29,527 nt of DNA from Phoronis australis (lineage: Eukaryota > Phoronida > Phoronidae): NCBI GenBank assembly GCA_002633005.1, contig NMRA01000044.1, positions 1,276,377 through 1,305,903 of the forward strand, written 5' to 3'. This document shows, piece by piece, positions 1-11,299 of this stretch. The position numbers and the translations under genes are program-made. The notes below the pieces were generated by a model. That model had not been told where the DNA came from. It worked only from the letters and a program-made list of their open reading frames with translations, and made no database searches. Position 1 is the stretch's first letter, and each line of letters starts with the position of its first letter.

Positions 1-482
1 CTGCAATAAGCACCACTGCCGTTTTCTATACTGGGAATTTCCGCAGAAAGGCCCACCCGACGAAACGCCCATGCCCATGGGCATTTATTTGATGTTAGTA
101 CTTCGGGTTTCAAGCGTTCAGACATTGGGACGTTTATTTCGAAAATTGCAAGAGATGCAAATGGGTCCTGGGATACATCGTCAAGGTTTGAAGTAGTCCA
201 TGATGAACGGATAGTTGCGCATGCTGTAAATCTTTGGAATGGACTTGGTAACCTCAGGGGGCTTAGTGCCAACTGAGCTGCGAAACGAGATGCTGATACT
301 GTAGAGGCGTACAAGCTCATTGACACAGCAGTTGACGAAGTGAAAGTGTTAGGAACAAATGTTGAAGATGTCTGGGTAGAATGGTTCCAAGAGGAGAAAA
401 CTAGTGGATCCGATATACAGATTCCTCGGCAGGTCTAGGCAACGGAAAGATAGGACCAACGTTCCTGGAGAAACACCCAGGT
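1..482 (+). pseudogene. hAT-type transposase fragment (zinc-finger MYM / PRKRIP-like class), broken
   Basis: Frame 1 reads as protein-like sequence from the window edge to a TAG at 436-438, with stops at 7-9 (TAA) and 274-276 (TGA). The last part encodes VDEVKVLGTNVEDVWVEWF followed by an IPRQ motif. A shift of one frame then gives a basic stretch, RQRKDRTNVPGETPR. Families of hAT-derived proteins resembling the 52-kDa repressor of protein kinase inhibitor share this order: a leucine-rich helix, 'R-N-V-D..W', 'PR..(G)RQ..R.NVP..TPE-Y', then the dimerisation and DDE region. That family match is my reading of the pattern, not a search result. The two stops and the frame change say it is decayed. 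It stops at a GTAATAAG that could be an old splice donor. The N-terminal zinc finger and the C-terminal part are absent. Confidence 0.6.
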
Positions 483-2349
483 AATAAGTTGCAATTCTAC
501 ACAGTTTGTAATAATGTTTGTTTTTTATGCTTGTGTACAATGAAAACGAAATAGAAATTATTTTTGGACATGTCAAATTTACCCAGTACAGCAGAGTGTC
601 TACGAGCGCACAGAAAATGATTCTGATTTGTATTTCCACTTAAGTCTGTCTGCTTCATATCCAAAATCTATTTCACGTAGTGCATAGTTAAAACTGTACT
701 CACTTGTTTCTTTCAGTAAGTACTACAGAACGGTGCGAAAACCCTTCCTAGACAACCTCTCGCAGCAATTGACCACCAGATGTGTAAACCACACGTATGA
801 GCAACACTTGGGATTAAAAAGTGTCCAGAGAGAAGTTTTCAATTCAAAGTTTTTTGTAAAGCACGCTTTAGGTCTCGCGACGGACCAGGCCAGCTTGATT
901 TGTGTAGATATCGAGTTTCAGTGTACTTCTGGTCCCTCGGCGAACTAGTCTTGTGATGTTTTTCACCAAAGTGTGCTTTGTAAAACTATTTATCTCAGCC
1001 AGTGCTGTTTGGTCCCGCGACAGATCGACTATTTTTATAGGGATAACAACCAGAGGTATACTTTTGGTCTCGTGACGGACCAGGCCAGAGTTTTTGTGTA
1101 CTCTCAGTGTACATCTGGTCCCTCTGCGAACTGCTCCTGTATATCTATGTACAGAATGTTTTGGTTTCGTGAAACTGTTTTCAGATGATTTGTTTCCTGA
1201 TACATTTGACGTTTTTCAATTGTTTGCAACGTGATTCAGCGTAATAAAGTGATACTTAATTATTTATTGTCGCTATGAGGTGAGAGCACCATCGTTCGCC
1301 AGTTTTTCGCGTAACGAGACAGAACACATGTTTATTTCCAGACTAGCAGTACAGGTCTTTCTCTTAAACAGCTTGAGGCTGTTGCGATCATCTGATATAT
1401 TCAAGTTTTTACGCCTCGTCGGTACTCCTTAGTTGTCTAAGCCCCTGTATACACACCACACTTTTTCGTATGGTAAAAAGGTGTGTGTAAACAGATGTTC
1501 CAACAAAAATTTTTGCTGGTGGTGTGACTCATACCCTGATTTGCACAAGTATAGTTTCACGAAAATTATGAACCAAGTTCATGTGACGAAATCAAGAAGG
1601 GTTTTAATTATCTTAAGAAAAACTCCAGGGACATGTTAAGTGCCAGAAACGTATCAGGATGCATGGAAATTTCTCTGTTTGGCTACAAAAACAAAAAATT
1701 GTCTTACACAACCCCCTCCCCGACCTCCACCCCCCGCTTGGCGCCACGCGCCTCGGATTCGACCTTTGCGGCGTGAATCCTAAACCCCCCCTTTACTGAA
1801 AACGTAGATCCGCCACTGTCCCCAAGACACTACATATAATACTATAAGGTATGACACTCCCGACCAGAAATTCCACGGGTGCTTCACTTCAGCCGTCCAT
1901 ATCAAACACAAAACTCAATAAATTTACACAAAACAGGGTTTCAGCAAGCCATTAGTAATTGTTCTTTCTTGTAGGCCTAATACCATTCACAGTGTCCTGT
2001 TCTGGCGACTTCGTAAGAAATTCGCAGTCAAAGAACAAAAATGTTCACAAAAAGCCTAATTGAGTTTCTTTCTGATTTTAGTAAGTAGCTACAGTAAAGC
2101 TTGCATATGTTGGACATACACAAGTCGTATTTTTCCTTAACCTCGACAAAATAATGCAGTACAGTTGTTCTAATTCATCGTGCACTTGCTTCTGACAAGT
2201 GTGGATTTCACCTTACTCAGTTGAAATCTCTGCCCCGTTGGGTCTGACTTTTACTGTGCAGAATTTTACGATTCTTTGTTCCAAAGGTCGATGAGGCAGG
2301 GAATGCAGCAGATGGCGTGTCACTGAATGGCTGAGACCACTGCTAAGTA
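483..2349. other. Gene-poor stretch upstream of ATM exon 1
   Basis: I see no supported gene here. It holds the short repeat pair at 855-1140, an AATAAA at 1243-1248, and a C-rich patch around 1711-1790 followed by 'gtagatccgccactg', which looks like the end of an old mobile element. The last 150 bases or so before 2350 must contain at least part of the ATM 5' leader, but no TATA box or clear initiator can be called. I looked on the minus strand for a head-to-head NPAT-like first exon, the vertebrate neighbour of ATM, and did not find one. Confidence 0.5.
855..1140. repeat. Imperfect direct repeat, period about 195 bp
   Basis: GGTCTCGCGACGGACCAGGC starts at 871 and recurs as GGTCTCGTGACGGACCAGGC at 1066. 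Each copy is followed 40-60 bases later by TGTAC(T/A)TCTGGTCCCTC(G/T)GCGAAC. A weaker relative, GGTCCCGCGACAGATCGAC, lies between them at about 1011. Within each copy GGACCAG and CTGGTCC are inverted, so each unit could fold into a stem. Short open frames across it are by-products of the repeat. The family is not recognised. Confidence 0.6.
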
Positions 2350-2409
2350 ATGGACGACCTTCTTATTGCTTGCAATACCCTGAAGTCTGAGAAGGCAACA
2401 GAGAGAAAG
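2350..2409 (+). CDS. ATM: ATM coding exon 1 (TAN motif start)
   Basis: This exon encodes 20 residues ending in KATERK, followed by donor GTAACA. An in-frame TAA six bases before the ATG makes an upstream start impossible in this exon. The intron that follows is 589 bp and holds a (CA)n microsatellite at 2782-2797. Confidence 0.87.
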
Positions 2410-5400
2410 GTAACAGACTTCCTCTGCCATCGATTGGCTGATTCCACTAATGGGTGACTAATGGTGCAAGTAAAGTATGAATCATCTTTCTATCGTCTGA
2501 ATAGGCAAAGAACTAGAAACTATTGAATGGTGCTGGGGTATTTTTAGACACGTTACCTGCCTGTAAGGAGGTATTTACAGGCAGGTCTGTATTGATACTT
2601 ACGACCGTATGGAAAGGCACGCCGATGCGGGTTATTGTCGCGTACAAGTTTGCCTAAATTTTGCAAGTAAAATTAGATAGTTGTGGTGCCAAAATGAACC
2701 AATTGAAAATAAGTAACAAATGCTCTCAAACACACAAAAAAGTTGATGAAAGAAGTTGGCAGTATGTTCGGAAATATGTTCCACACACACACACACAAAT
2801 CTTGTTTCCTGTGCCATTTTATCATATGCTTTGCTGAAAAGTCAATTTGCAAATTTCAAAAATTTCAAGCATATTCCCTGTCGGCAAATCTCACTCCCTG
2901 TTACAAAGTTTCAGAGCTATGCTGAGCTCAACATGTTAACCATTTACAGTATTTTCAGCTTATGCCTCTCACAAGATGAAATGACTCTTTCATTTTAGAA
3001 AGCCGCTGAAAACTTGCTGAATCAATTAAAGAGATGTGCCATTGTTGGGCAGCTTGATGAGAATACAGATGCTCGATTGAAGGATCCTTCAGCTAAGGTA
3101 TTCTGCTGGTATGGAGTGTTTAAGGTGAGTTTACCTGAAATTCTGTACCGTAAATTTACCCCTTTTGAGTTCTCATGTCGTTAGATGAAGCTGTGTCTGT
3201 ATTCAAATAAAGGAGCATTACGTGCTTGTCAGGCTTAAAGCCTGCATTCGGTAAAAAGCCCACCCCTGAATCAAGTTATGCACATTTTCAATTTTAAATG
3301 CTGGATTACAGGTCCAAGTTTTGCATTTGTGTCTGTTGTCCGCGTTTGTGTAAACACTCTGCCGAGAAATTCAATATGAAAACCCACTCATTTCGTTTAG
3401 CTGTGACTATTTTCAGGTAATATTTTGTTTGGTACACGTGAAGTTTCTGGCTGACATCTATGCAACCGTCTGCATGGTAAACAGCCACCTGACCTCTTAA
3501 AAGTCTCTTTTTATAAGCCCATACTTGACTTACTATCCTCAAGCCTTAAATTGTGAATTCTCAATATCAAAGTCCTAGCCAAAAACCTCACATGAAAATG
3601 TATTGCTAAATATTGAGGTCTTCAAGATTACCAATCTTACTTCCTCGTGTTCCGCGCAGGCGTTCTCATTTACAGCATCCCTTTCTCATTAAAGCAAGAT
3701 GTTTTTTCTCCTCAACCTCAAATCAGTTCTTTCTAACTCGACTTAATAGGAACAAATTTGACAATGTTGGTTGGTAATTTGCCACTTAGCCTGTAGATGC
3801 TGACCACATGTTTCTAATGTAAGGTTTTATAAGGCCTAATCATCAAGTCTGTAGTGTAATTTGTCTTCAAAACTATAGATTGTAACTCGTAGAATTCTTG
3901 ACTTTTTACAAGTCTGCCAATTAATTGGGTCACGTGATCATTTCTTTTTTAGTAATATTTAGCCAAAAAGTTAAATTGGAATTAATAACATGACCAAATT
4001 TCATTTGTTGTAAAGTTTCAAGATGAAATGCCGAAAGTTCTCGTACAGTTATCAAATTATCATTTCGTTTCTATCTTATCCAACTTTTTTTCCTGAAAAT
4101 CACTGAAGTCCAGTTTTTAGAAAGTCCCTCATTCAAAAGGGGAACATTTCAAAAACAAGTCCCGTCGACCTTTGGGAGAAAACTGCTTAAGGCGTGGCAT
4201 CCGAAAGTTTGATATGAATCCAAAGTTAGCCAAGTTTGGATATTTTTCCTGACAGTTGCTGGATTCAGTGAGCCTGTGACTGCACCCTTGGTATCTTGTT
4301 CTATCCAGAGAGCTTTTGCTTATTTCTCCATCGAGTGTGACTCTCTTGAGAAGGCCACCAGCAAGAGTGCTCTAGCAAACCGGGAGAATAGACGCAAAGA
4401 TATTGTCCATGTCATCAAGGAAGTGGTGCGGACCACGGAGCAAAGTAGGTTCTTTAGGATTGTATAGTTATGGTAATATCTCGACAATATTGGACAAAGA
4501 TGTATTCAATTAAAAGGATATTGTGTTTTTTTGCTGCTGAGAATGCACTAATGGGATCATTGTTGGATGGGATAGACTTGTTGAAGGAATTAGCTTTGGC
4601 CAGAGCTATAAAACAACATATGCTTTGTTTTTAAGATCTTATTACAAATCACTAAAGTCTTTTTATTGTCTGCCAGACATTCGGTGAAATCAGGGGCGGT
4701 GTCGTTCACATTTAAATACGATGGAAATATGATCATTTCCCCACCTGTTACATTCAGACCCTAATCATACTTGATGAACATTCTACAAACAAGGACTGAT
4801 ATCCAGTCATGTCGACTGAGGGAGAGCGATATTGCCCGGGGACAGTGGCAACAACCATCACAGTATTGTCTGTGGGAATTGAAGATGAAACATCGCTATC
4901 CAGTGCTTAATGAAGATTCAAAGCCTGTATGTCAACACCAGTACTGTACGGTCATCTTTGAATACAGGAGTGCTGTTTGTGTTTGTGATTGTTTCATAAT
5001 TGTATTTATCACATTGTAATTGTTTACAGATGGTCATCGACTGTGTGTCCCCGAGGTACTCAAGGCGTTTTTGTCAGTCCTACAGACACCGTTCCAGTGT
5101 GAGCAGTTTGGGAATGACTTCAGCACGATGCTTTTGAAGAACATTCTGACCTCCAGGGTTCACTGGTCGCAAATTAGTGCAACTCAGTGGAGGAGTAAGT
5201 GTATTTTCTGCGAATTTACTTAGCTGCACTTGATGAGCACAGGTAAAAATATTTGTGAGAATGGTATTGGGGGATTTGGTCATTCTTAGAATGTAATGCC
5301 AAGCCAGTCAATTGTGACAAGTGCCCACAAAGGAAATTTGCGAATACTTAACTAGCTTGGTAACTGAGTATCGTGCGCAGAATTTTGAAGTATTTTTCAT

Positions 5401-8035
5401 ACAACTGGCGTGCTCTCCGATAAGATGCCATGTGGAAGCTATTCAAGTCATCTCACACAGGAAGCGATTCCATATACAACTCTTTAGCATTGCAAGAGCA
5501 CAAAAACATAATTCAGTTGACCCAGTTTCTAATTCTGCTGTTTATGGCTAAGGAAATGCCATTTTATTCATTGATATTGTGAGACCTACTTGTGTGGATC
5601 ACTTGTCAATTTTTCTTTGTATGACATGGCATGATGGCCACAGCGAACTTAAAAAAATGTTGAAATATATCTCACTGCATTAAATCCATACAAGAATGCA
5701 CATGGCTGTCCACCAAGTACCCTATCACCCTCTAACTGCAGGCTGTTTTTAATCATATGTTTACTTTTAGATGAAGGAAATATATAACATTACAGCACCC
5801 AACCAAAATATGGTGACATTTCCGGTAGTCAGTGTGTTATTTCACCTAGTGAGGGTTTGTTTTGTTTACGTGGTTTGCAGTGTAGCCACCAGGTGTATCC
5901 TCTTTTCATAGTGTGTCTTGTGTGCCCCTTATATTTCACTGAGCTTTTGTCTTTGACCCATTGTTATGGATATGTATTCAGATTGATCATGGGTGTGGTG
6001 CAGTTTTATGGTATGGATGTTAGGTTTGGGCATCCACAGGGCTTCACATTCTGCAAGTTGAAATTTTGTTATTTTGTTTTCTCTTACACTGTGTAAAGTT
6101 AACTAGAATTTGGTCAGTGAGATGCTTATTCTGTTTAGTCTGTCATTGACTTAACTGGCAGTGCTACTACTGTTTATAGGATTTGCTGTTTAGTTAGTGT
6201 GGAATGTTACTTTGTATGCAGTGTCAGTTTGGTAGATTTTGATATCTTGTTTATTGTTGTGTGTTTTTTTTTTCAGTAAACCACAGTGACACTGAACTAA
6301 GGTGTTTTCTTTAATCCAGTTTGCCCGGCCTGTGGTGTCGTCACAAGCGTATGACCAATATCTCTGTTTTTCATTACAGCCATATTGAAGACATTCAAGA
6401 AGCACATGACTCTTGACCCGCCTGTGATCAATGTTGACACGTCCTCACGTGTCTTTCACGCTGCTGTTCAGGGTGCAACATATCAGACTGACATACGAGA
6501 GGCAGCTCTGCTGCCGTTCTTCTACCAATACTTCAGCAAGGATGTCAGGTGATTATCAGACGTCAAAGTCTTTCAAATAGGGCATGTTTCGATGGCATAT
6601 TTAGCTCTCTCAAACCTCAACTCAAGAGTGATGAGCGATGTAAACAGTCTATCATTTACTACAATTTGTGTATCTCCGTATTGGTATATTATCTGTTTCC
6701 TATACGCTCAGGGCCCAGGGCTTATCATTTTTGGATTGTAGCTTGACAATCAGGCACGTAGTGATTGAAATTTCTGTTTGTTTTTATTCAGACTTTGCTG
6801 ATACTCCTCACCCCAAGATACACAAACTGTTCATGTAGTATGACTTATGGACATGCGAGGTCAATAGCACATCTGACCCAATTTTGAATCAGGTCTTTTG
6901 AATTGAGTTCCGAGTTGGGACTAAAATGGAAAACAGAAGTGAATTGTAACATGGAGTTTGGAACTCACTTGAGTGAAACGAGGAGCCTGCCCATGAATTT
7001 AGTCTGCGAGATGCGACCTTTAGCCCCACGAAACACCATGCTGATGAACTTCTTTCTACTTTTAATCTAAAAAGAGGGTCTTTCTTCTTCGTTATTCTTT
7101 CAGTGACTATCAAGTTGCCGATTATGGGCTTTTCAGACTACTAGCTGTTGTAAGCATTAATCAACAATGTTGTGGTATTGTTAATACAGTATGGGATGGT
7201 CTATAAAATTTAGGATACCGAAATTTAATCTGAAATGAAATTTTCTTGATTCTGAAGATTGTAACAGGAGTGATTTTGGCATTGATCATATTTCTTTTTC
7301 GGACTGCATTTTGTATCAATAGAGTCAGCAAATAGACTTGGCAGTTCTTAAAATCATTAAAATTGGCCTGGCCAACTAACTTAACGCTTTTTCACATGTC
7401 CCGATTGTGCGTAACATGGAAGTGAAAGATCGTTTTCGTAATTGTTAGGAAGGCCATTAATGCCCATTTCTAAAATTTGGTACAAGCCTCGACCTGGAGC
7501 AAAACTGGTGAATTTCTACTTGTACCACTTGTTTTTTAACTGAACTACTCCAAGTCCAACAACGACGAGCAATTTTGCCACAAAATGGGGGCTAACATGG
7601 TATAGTGAATCGCGGGTAACTTTCTGTAGACCTACTTCTTGGGTGAAAAGTGAGATTATGGAGAGACCACACAGTCATTCTAGTGAAAGGTGAGCATTGC
7701 GCTCAATACCTTACAAGCGTAATCCAGCAAAATGGTGGCCGGTGATTGATTGATGTGGTTGAAATGCTGAATTATGGCATTGAATTTACTGTTTCCATGC
7801 AGTAAGCGAAGATTTTCTCTTTAAGTGCGTTTCTAGCAGAACGAGGCTTGCTTTCCGTTTCAGGAGTAGTCGACACTCTCTGGTGGTGCTTGAGTACATT
7901 CTATCGTCCCTCATCACCTTGTGCCAAGCCGTCGCCTCTAACGCCAGACACCAAGTTTGTAAGTTGGGAGAGAGCGATGCAGTCTTTGTCTCACTGATGT
8001 ACTACTGGGGCTCAAGGGGAAGTGAGTCAGTCAAG
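2350..8035 (+). CDS. ATM: ATM serine/threonine kinase, N-terminal 276 residues (six exons)
   Basis: ATM is the PIKK-family kinase that senses DNA double-strand breaks in the nucleus. Coding exons are 2350-2409, 2999-3124, 4309-4444, 5030-5194, 6380-6548 and 7864-8035, totalling 828 nt, with every junction GT..AG and phases 0,0,1,1,2,0 that fit. The product starts MDDLLIACNTLKSEKATERK and carries the TAN motif of Tel1/ATM (L11, K15, E18, R19, then L-rich). Landmark segments line up with vertebrate ATM: FSTMLLKNILTSRVHW with QISATQW, SRVFHAAVQGATYQTD, and a LEYILSSLITLCQAVASNAR/HQVCKLGE block. The start is supported by homology and by an in-frame TAA at 2344-2346. The rest of the HEAT solenoid, the FAT domain and the kinase domain, about 90% of the protein, are not visible after 8035. 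The exons themselves show no stop or frameshift, so this part looks functional. Confidence 0.9.
2782..2797. repeat. (CA)n microsatellite
   Basis: This is a pure CA dinucleotide run inside ATM intron 1. Confidence 0.9.
2999..3124 (+). CDS. ATM: ATM coding exon 2
   Basis: The acceptor TTTCATTTTAG precedes AAA GCC GCT, and the donor is GTGAGT after ...YGVFK. The exon encodes 42 residues in phase 0. It completes the TAN motif (KAAENLLNQLKR) and ends where human ATM has its W-D-A-V-F segment. The next intron is 1184 bp. Confidence 0.85.
4309..4444 (+). CDS. ATM: ATM coding exon 3
   Basis: The acceptor is GTTCTATCCAG and the donor is GTAGGT. The exon encodes RAFAYFSIECDSLEKATSK and continues to VVRTTEQ with one base carried over. 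The frame is open further upstream, but only the acceptor at 4307-4308 joins exon 2 in phase and keeps the family spacing. The following intron is 585 bp. Confidence 0.83.
5030..5194 (+). CDS. ATM: ATM coding exon 4
   Basis: The acceptor is TTGTTTACAG and the donor is GTAAGT. The split codon with exon 3 gives N, then GHRLCVPEVLKAFLSVLQ. It includes the well-conserved segment FSTMLLKNILTSRVHW and QISATQW. One base is carried to exon 5 across a 1185-bp T/G-rich intron. Confidence 0.88.
6380..6548 (+). CDS. ATM: ATM coding exon 5
   Basis: The acceptor TTTTTCATTACAG and donor GTGATT bound this exon. It encodes TILKTFKKHMTLDPP and SRVFHAAVQGATYQTD, then FFYQYFSKDV, with two bases carried over. 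The segment matches the ATM 'I-I-H-A-V-T-K-G...Q-T-D...F-L-D-F-F-S-K' region in order and spacing. The following intron is 1315 bp. Confidence 0.87.
7864..8035 (+). CDS. ATM: ATM coding exon 6 (last ATM exon found)
   Basis: The acceptor is CTTTCCGTTTCAG and the donor is GTAGGC. The exon encodes SSRHSLVVLEYILSSLITL and ARHQVCKLGESDAVFVSL, ending GSRGSESVK in phase 0. In ATM the chain should continue with an 'E-V-I-I-E-L-F' helix. I could not find that exon in the remaining 21 kb. Confidence 0.87.
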
Positions 8036-8774
8036 GTAGGCCTCCACCAAGGGCATGTTCAGGAATGCTAGTTGCCTGTGAGATGTCGAAAGAAGTCTTG
8101 GTCTAGACAATGCAACTAGTGGTTTTTACAACGGATTTTCCACGTGATGCAAAATTGTAGGGTAGGCATCCAGTCGGGATCAGTGGTGGCCATGTTGCTA
8201 ATTTGGAGTACTTGTGGTAAGTTGCCAGCTTGTGAAACTCCAACAAGATTTCATGTTGAGCTGATGTGACCTTTGTGATCATGATAATCTCACAACTTAC
8301 TAGCATTACTGAACTCGTCCTAAATTTCACAACCCAGCTTCAACTGATTGAAGACATTGACTACGTGTGCAATCACCGCTATGGAGAAAATATGTCGCAC
8401 TGGACACGTGAAATGCCCTTCAGTTATTAACAGCCGTAGTTTGAATGGGCTGACAATAGATGTACCAGATTTCTGCCAAACATTTGCCTTCCTAAACGCC
8501 ATCCACTGTTGTAAGATTCAATGCTGGTGCTTGTGTAAAAGGGAAAGTCAAATTACGCTAGACGTAGGCGTCATGTCAAAGAAATCCTTGACAGGTCTGA
8601 TCCTTGAGAAACTGCTTCGAAAGTATGCTGTTAATGGTGAAGAGATGTTTATAGTCCAGCAGCCAGTTGTGGGTACCTAGAAATGTGTGGTGATGTGAAG
8701 GGTTTTTTGTTTCATGTCTAGGTACCACTCCTGAAGCATTTAGCTGGGTTGTAATCATGACATCCTTGAACATT
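8036..8774. other. Sequence after ATM exon 6, unassigned
   Basis: An open frame of 110 codons lies on the plus strand at 8348-8680, without an ATG near its start. A second plus frame over 8335-8430 reads IEDIDYVCNHRYGENMSHWT. Neither matches the expected next ATM segment or a family I recognise. The two overlapping frames might be one decayed coding stretch with a frameshift, but this is a guess. Confidence 0.3.
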
Positions 8775-9260
8775 TCATTAAATATTCAAATTGAGGCCAT
8801 GAGGCAAAATTGTACTTTTGCTTAGTAACTTCTTTATCAAGTGCTGCAAGTAGATTGTTTTGATGTTTTCACCCATGTTTCTGTGGTCATTGAATTTAAT
8901 AGAGCTATTTTAGAGGTGGATGCGTCAAGAATTTGTATAGATTATGCAAAATAAGGCACCCATGATTGAAAATTTTACTTGTGCTTATTGCTACTGGTAT
9001 CAAGAATCACAGGCTTTTTCATATTTGCATGCGGGTTTCTTGTTACGAAATGAAACCAGTTGATAGGTTGTTGCTTGATAAATTTGCATGATTTATGCAG
9101 TGAATGGCCACCATTATTTAAAATTCTGTTTCTGCTCATGATAACTTCCTTTCAAGTGCTTCATGCAGATTTTTGATATTTTGTGGTCAGTGAATTTGAC
9201 AAAATCGGTAAGCACCTTAAATTTGCATAATTTATGTAAATTGAGACCACCAAGAGTAGT
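8775..9260. repeat. AT-rich imperfect tandem repeat with TTTGCAT words
   Basis: The block 8824-8898 (taacttctttatcaagtgct ... gtggtcattgaattt) recurs at 9141-9198 (taacttcctttcaagtgctt ... gtggtcagtgaattt). The trailing word AATTTGCATGATTTATGCAG at about 9080 recurs as AATTTGCATAATTTATGTAA near 9221, and weakly near 8929. The period is about 300 bp. It looks like a decayed dispersed repeat rather than anything coding. Confidence 0.55.
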
Positions 9261-11299
9261 TTGGCTCATCATCTTGGTTGTAAGACTCTGGTTGGTTTGA
9301 TTAAGTTCAAGAGACTTGCATTACTACACCATCTGAAACAAGATCTGAAATTATTTTCAGAAGTGTGCTGGTAGTATGGAGTCACTGAGTTCATACACCT
9401 GGTTAATATTCAAATCTTCACTCCTGAGTACCGTACAGCTACAGGATCAAGCTTAACAAACTTGAAAGATCTCTTTGAAAATTTTCAAAGCTAACAACTG
9501 AACATAATTATTCAAATAGCAATGCCTTCTGTTGACATACATGTTTTCATTTCTCATGTGTCTTCGCAACACGTGTGACTAGACTGCTGTGCATCAGCCC
9601 CAACTCTCATAAAACGGTCATAACCACGGCTAGTTTCAGTGTCACAAGCATATTTTAACTTTGTAAACTTAAAGAAAACCCAAGATTAAAGTTTCTCATG
9701 AGTTTAAAACAAAGAATTCGAACCCTTGCAATTTTTGTGATATTGTCCGTCAGCAGGTGGCAAATCAGAGAGTGACCCTGTAACGCATGTACCACATTCT
9801 CATCTCACAGGGATTGTCTTAAACTTGTCTTTTGCATGTTGTGATCTTGAGATCGAAACACACATCTCCCTCAAGATTAAAACTGTTTTGTCTCGTTTTC
9901 CCTTGGCATCTTTCTATCATATGTACACATCGTTGACACAATATGATGGTGAGTCAGTGAATGAAAGGGGTGGGGATGCATAAAGAGCTGCTCTGTGCCT
10001 GGTCGGAGATTCGATTTGAGTGACAGCTCAGTAACCGTTGACTTCAGACAAGTAGTAAACAAATTTCTAGCCGGTTGTGCAGTTTAAAGGTGGTTCTGCT
10101 AATTTTTTTTTCTCACTATACAGTATATATTTCGCATTTGAAGTTCCCTGAGAATGAAGATAAGATATTTTGCTAGACATATATTACAAATCAATGACTA
10201 ACGATAAACATCTAGTTAATAACTAAAGCTGATCTAACATTTGTACAGCTACACGTTGAAGATAACAAATATAACAACATATAAATTTAAGGTGATTTCT
10301 GCTAAGCAATTGAGTTCTGTCCTCGGGTCCATGTGGCATGAAGTTATGGCTGGAAAGTAAAAAAAAAATTGTGATTTTTAAAGTGTCCTACATTTTCAGA
10401 GGTAGTGAATTGTTTGACCCGAGAATTGTGATACTTCTGAGCTATTTCTAGCACATTACAATGTACACAACTTTGTCAGCAACATCATATAAATTGTAAC
10501 CAAGTTCAACGCAATAATACACGCACCAATGCAAGGAATATAATAAGCTAGATGTATTGTGGCTACTTGTTGTGGGCACCAGAAGCAAAAAAAAAAACAG
10601 TTCAAATTTGAGGCCTCTTATTTATTCTATGGTCAAGCTCTTAGGGATTGAACATTTTCAACACCATGGTTAACATGGAAACTTTCAGGTTAACTGATTA
10701 AACACCCCGGCTTAAGAGTGCCATGCCCTCCGCTTAACATGTTACATCATGACAAGCCAACTCGTACAGCTTGGTTTCCAGCAATAGCAAACTGCCAGTT
10801 CCTTGGAAGCCCTACATCTGCAATGATTGTCCAGCTACTTACTGCGTATGCTGCTGACACTATGCCATTTGTCCCAGTGCTTTCAACTTCTTGATTCAAA
10901 TCTTTGCAGAACTGGCAGCTATAATACAAGATGCATCTTTTATTGTGTGGCTAATTCAATGGTTAAGTTTCAGTTTATATAACAAAAATAAAAATTCAGT
11001 TCCCTTTGAATCAGACATGCACACATAGGTGACATGAGAATTATAAGACACAATTTATGATAAAAACAAGTTATTAAAGCAAGTGGAACATGTTTGGTCA
11101 AAACTTGGTCAACTTATGGTTTAGAAACCAGATGCATAATTATTTCTGGTATGGATCCCAACTCATTTTGAAATCTGTCTTTTTAACGTGGCCATATGAC
11201 CCACCGTCCTACAAAAACCAACTTTTGATTCCACGAAATAAATTTACTGTAATGCTTTAGACTAATACACGTGCAATCTCACGACTTGGAAAGTATTGA
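9261..11299. other. AT-rich noncoding stretch
   Basis: I find no convincing gene, RNA or structured repeat in these two kilobases. There are short A runs at about 10361 and 10589. Short open frames at 9877-10062 and 10747-10929 on the minus strand lack splice context or family resemblance. Confidence 0.4.

Noticed and set aside
1900-2340. NPAT-like gene head-to-head with ATM
   Set aside because: The vertebrate arrangement was looked for on the minus strand, but no matching first exon is visible.
8348-8680. 110-codon plus-strand frame as the next ATM exon
   Set aside because: Its translation does not match the segment that follows residue 276 in ATM, and I see no in-phase acceptor.
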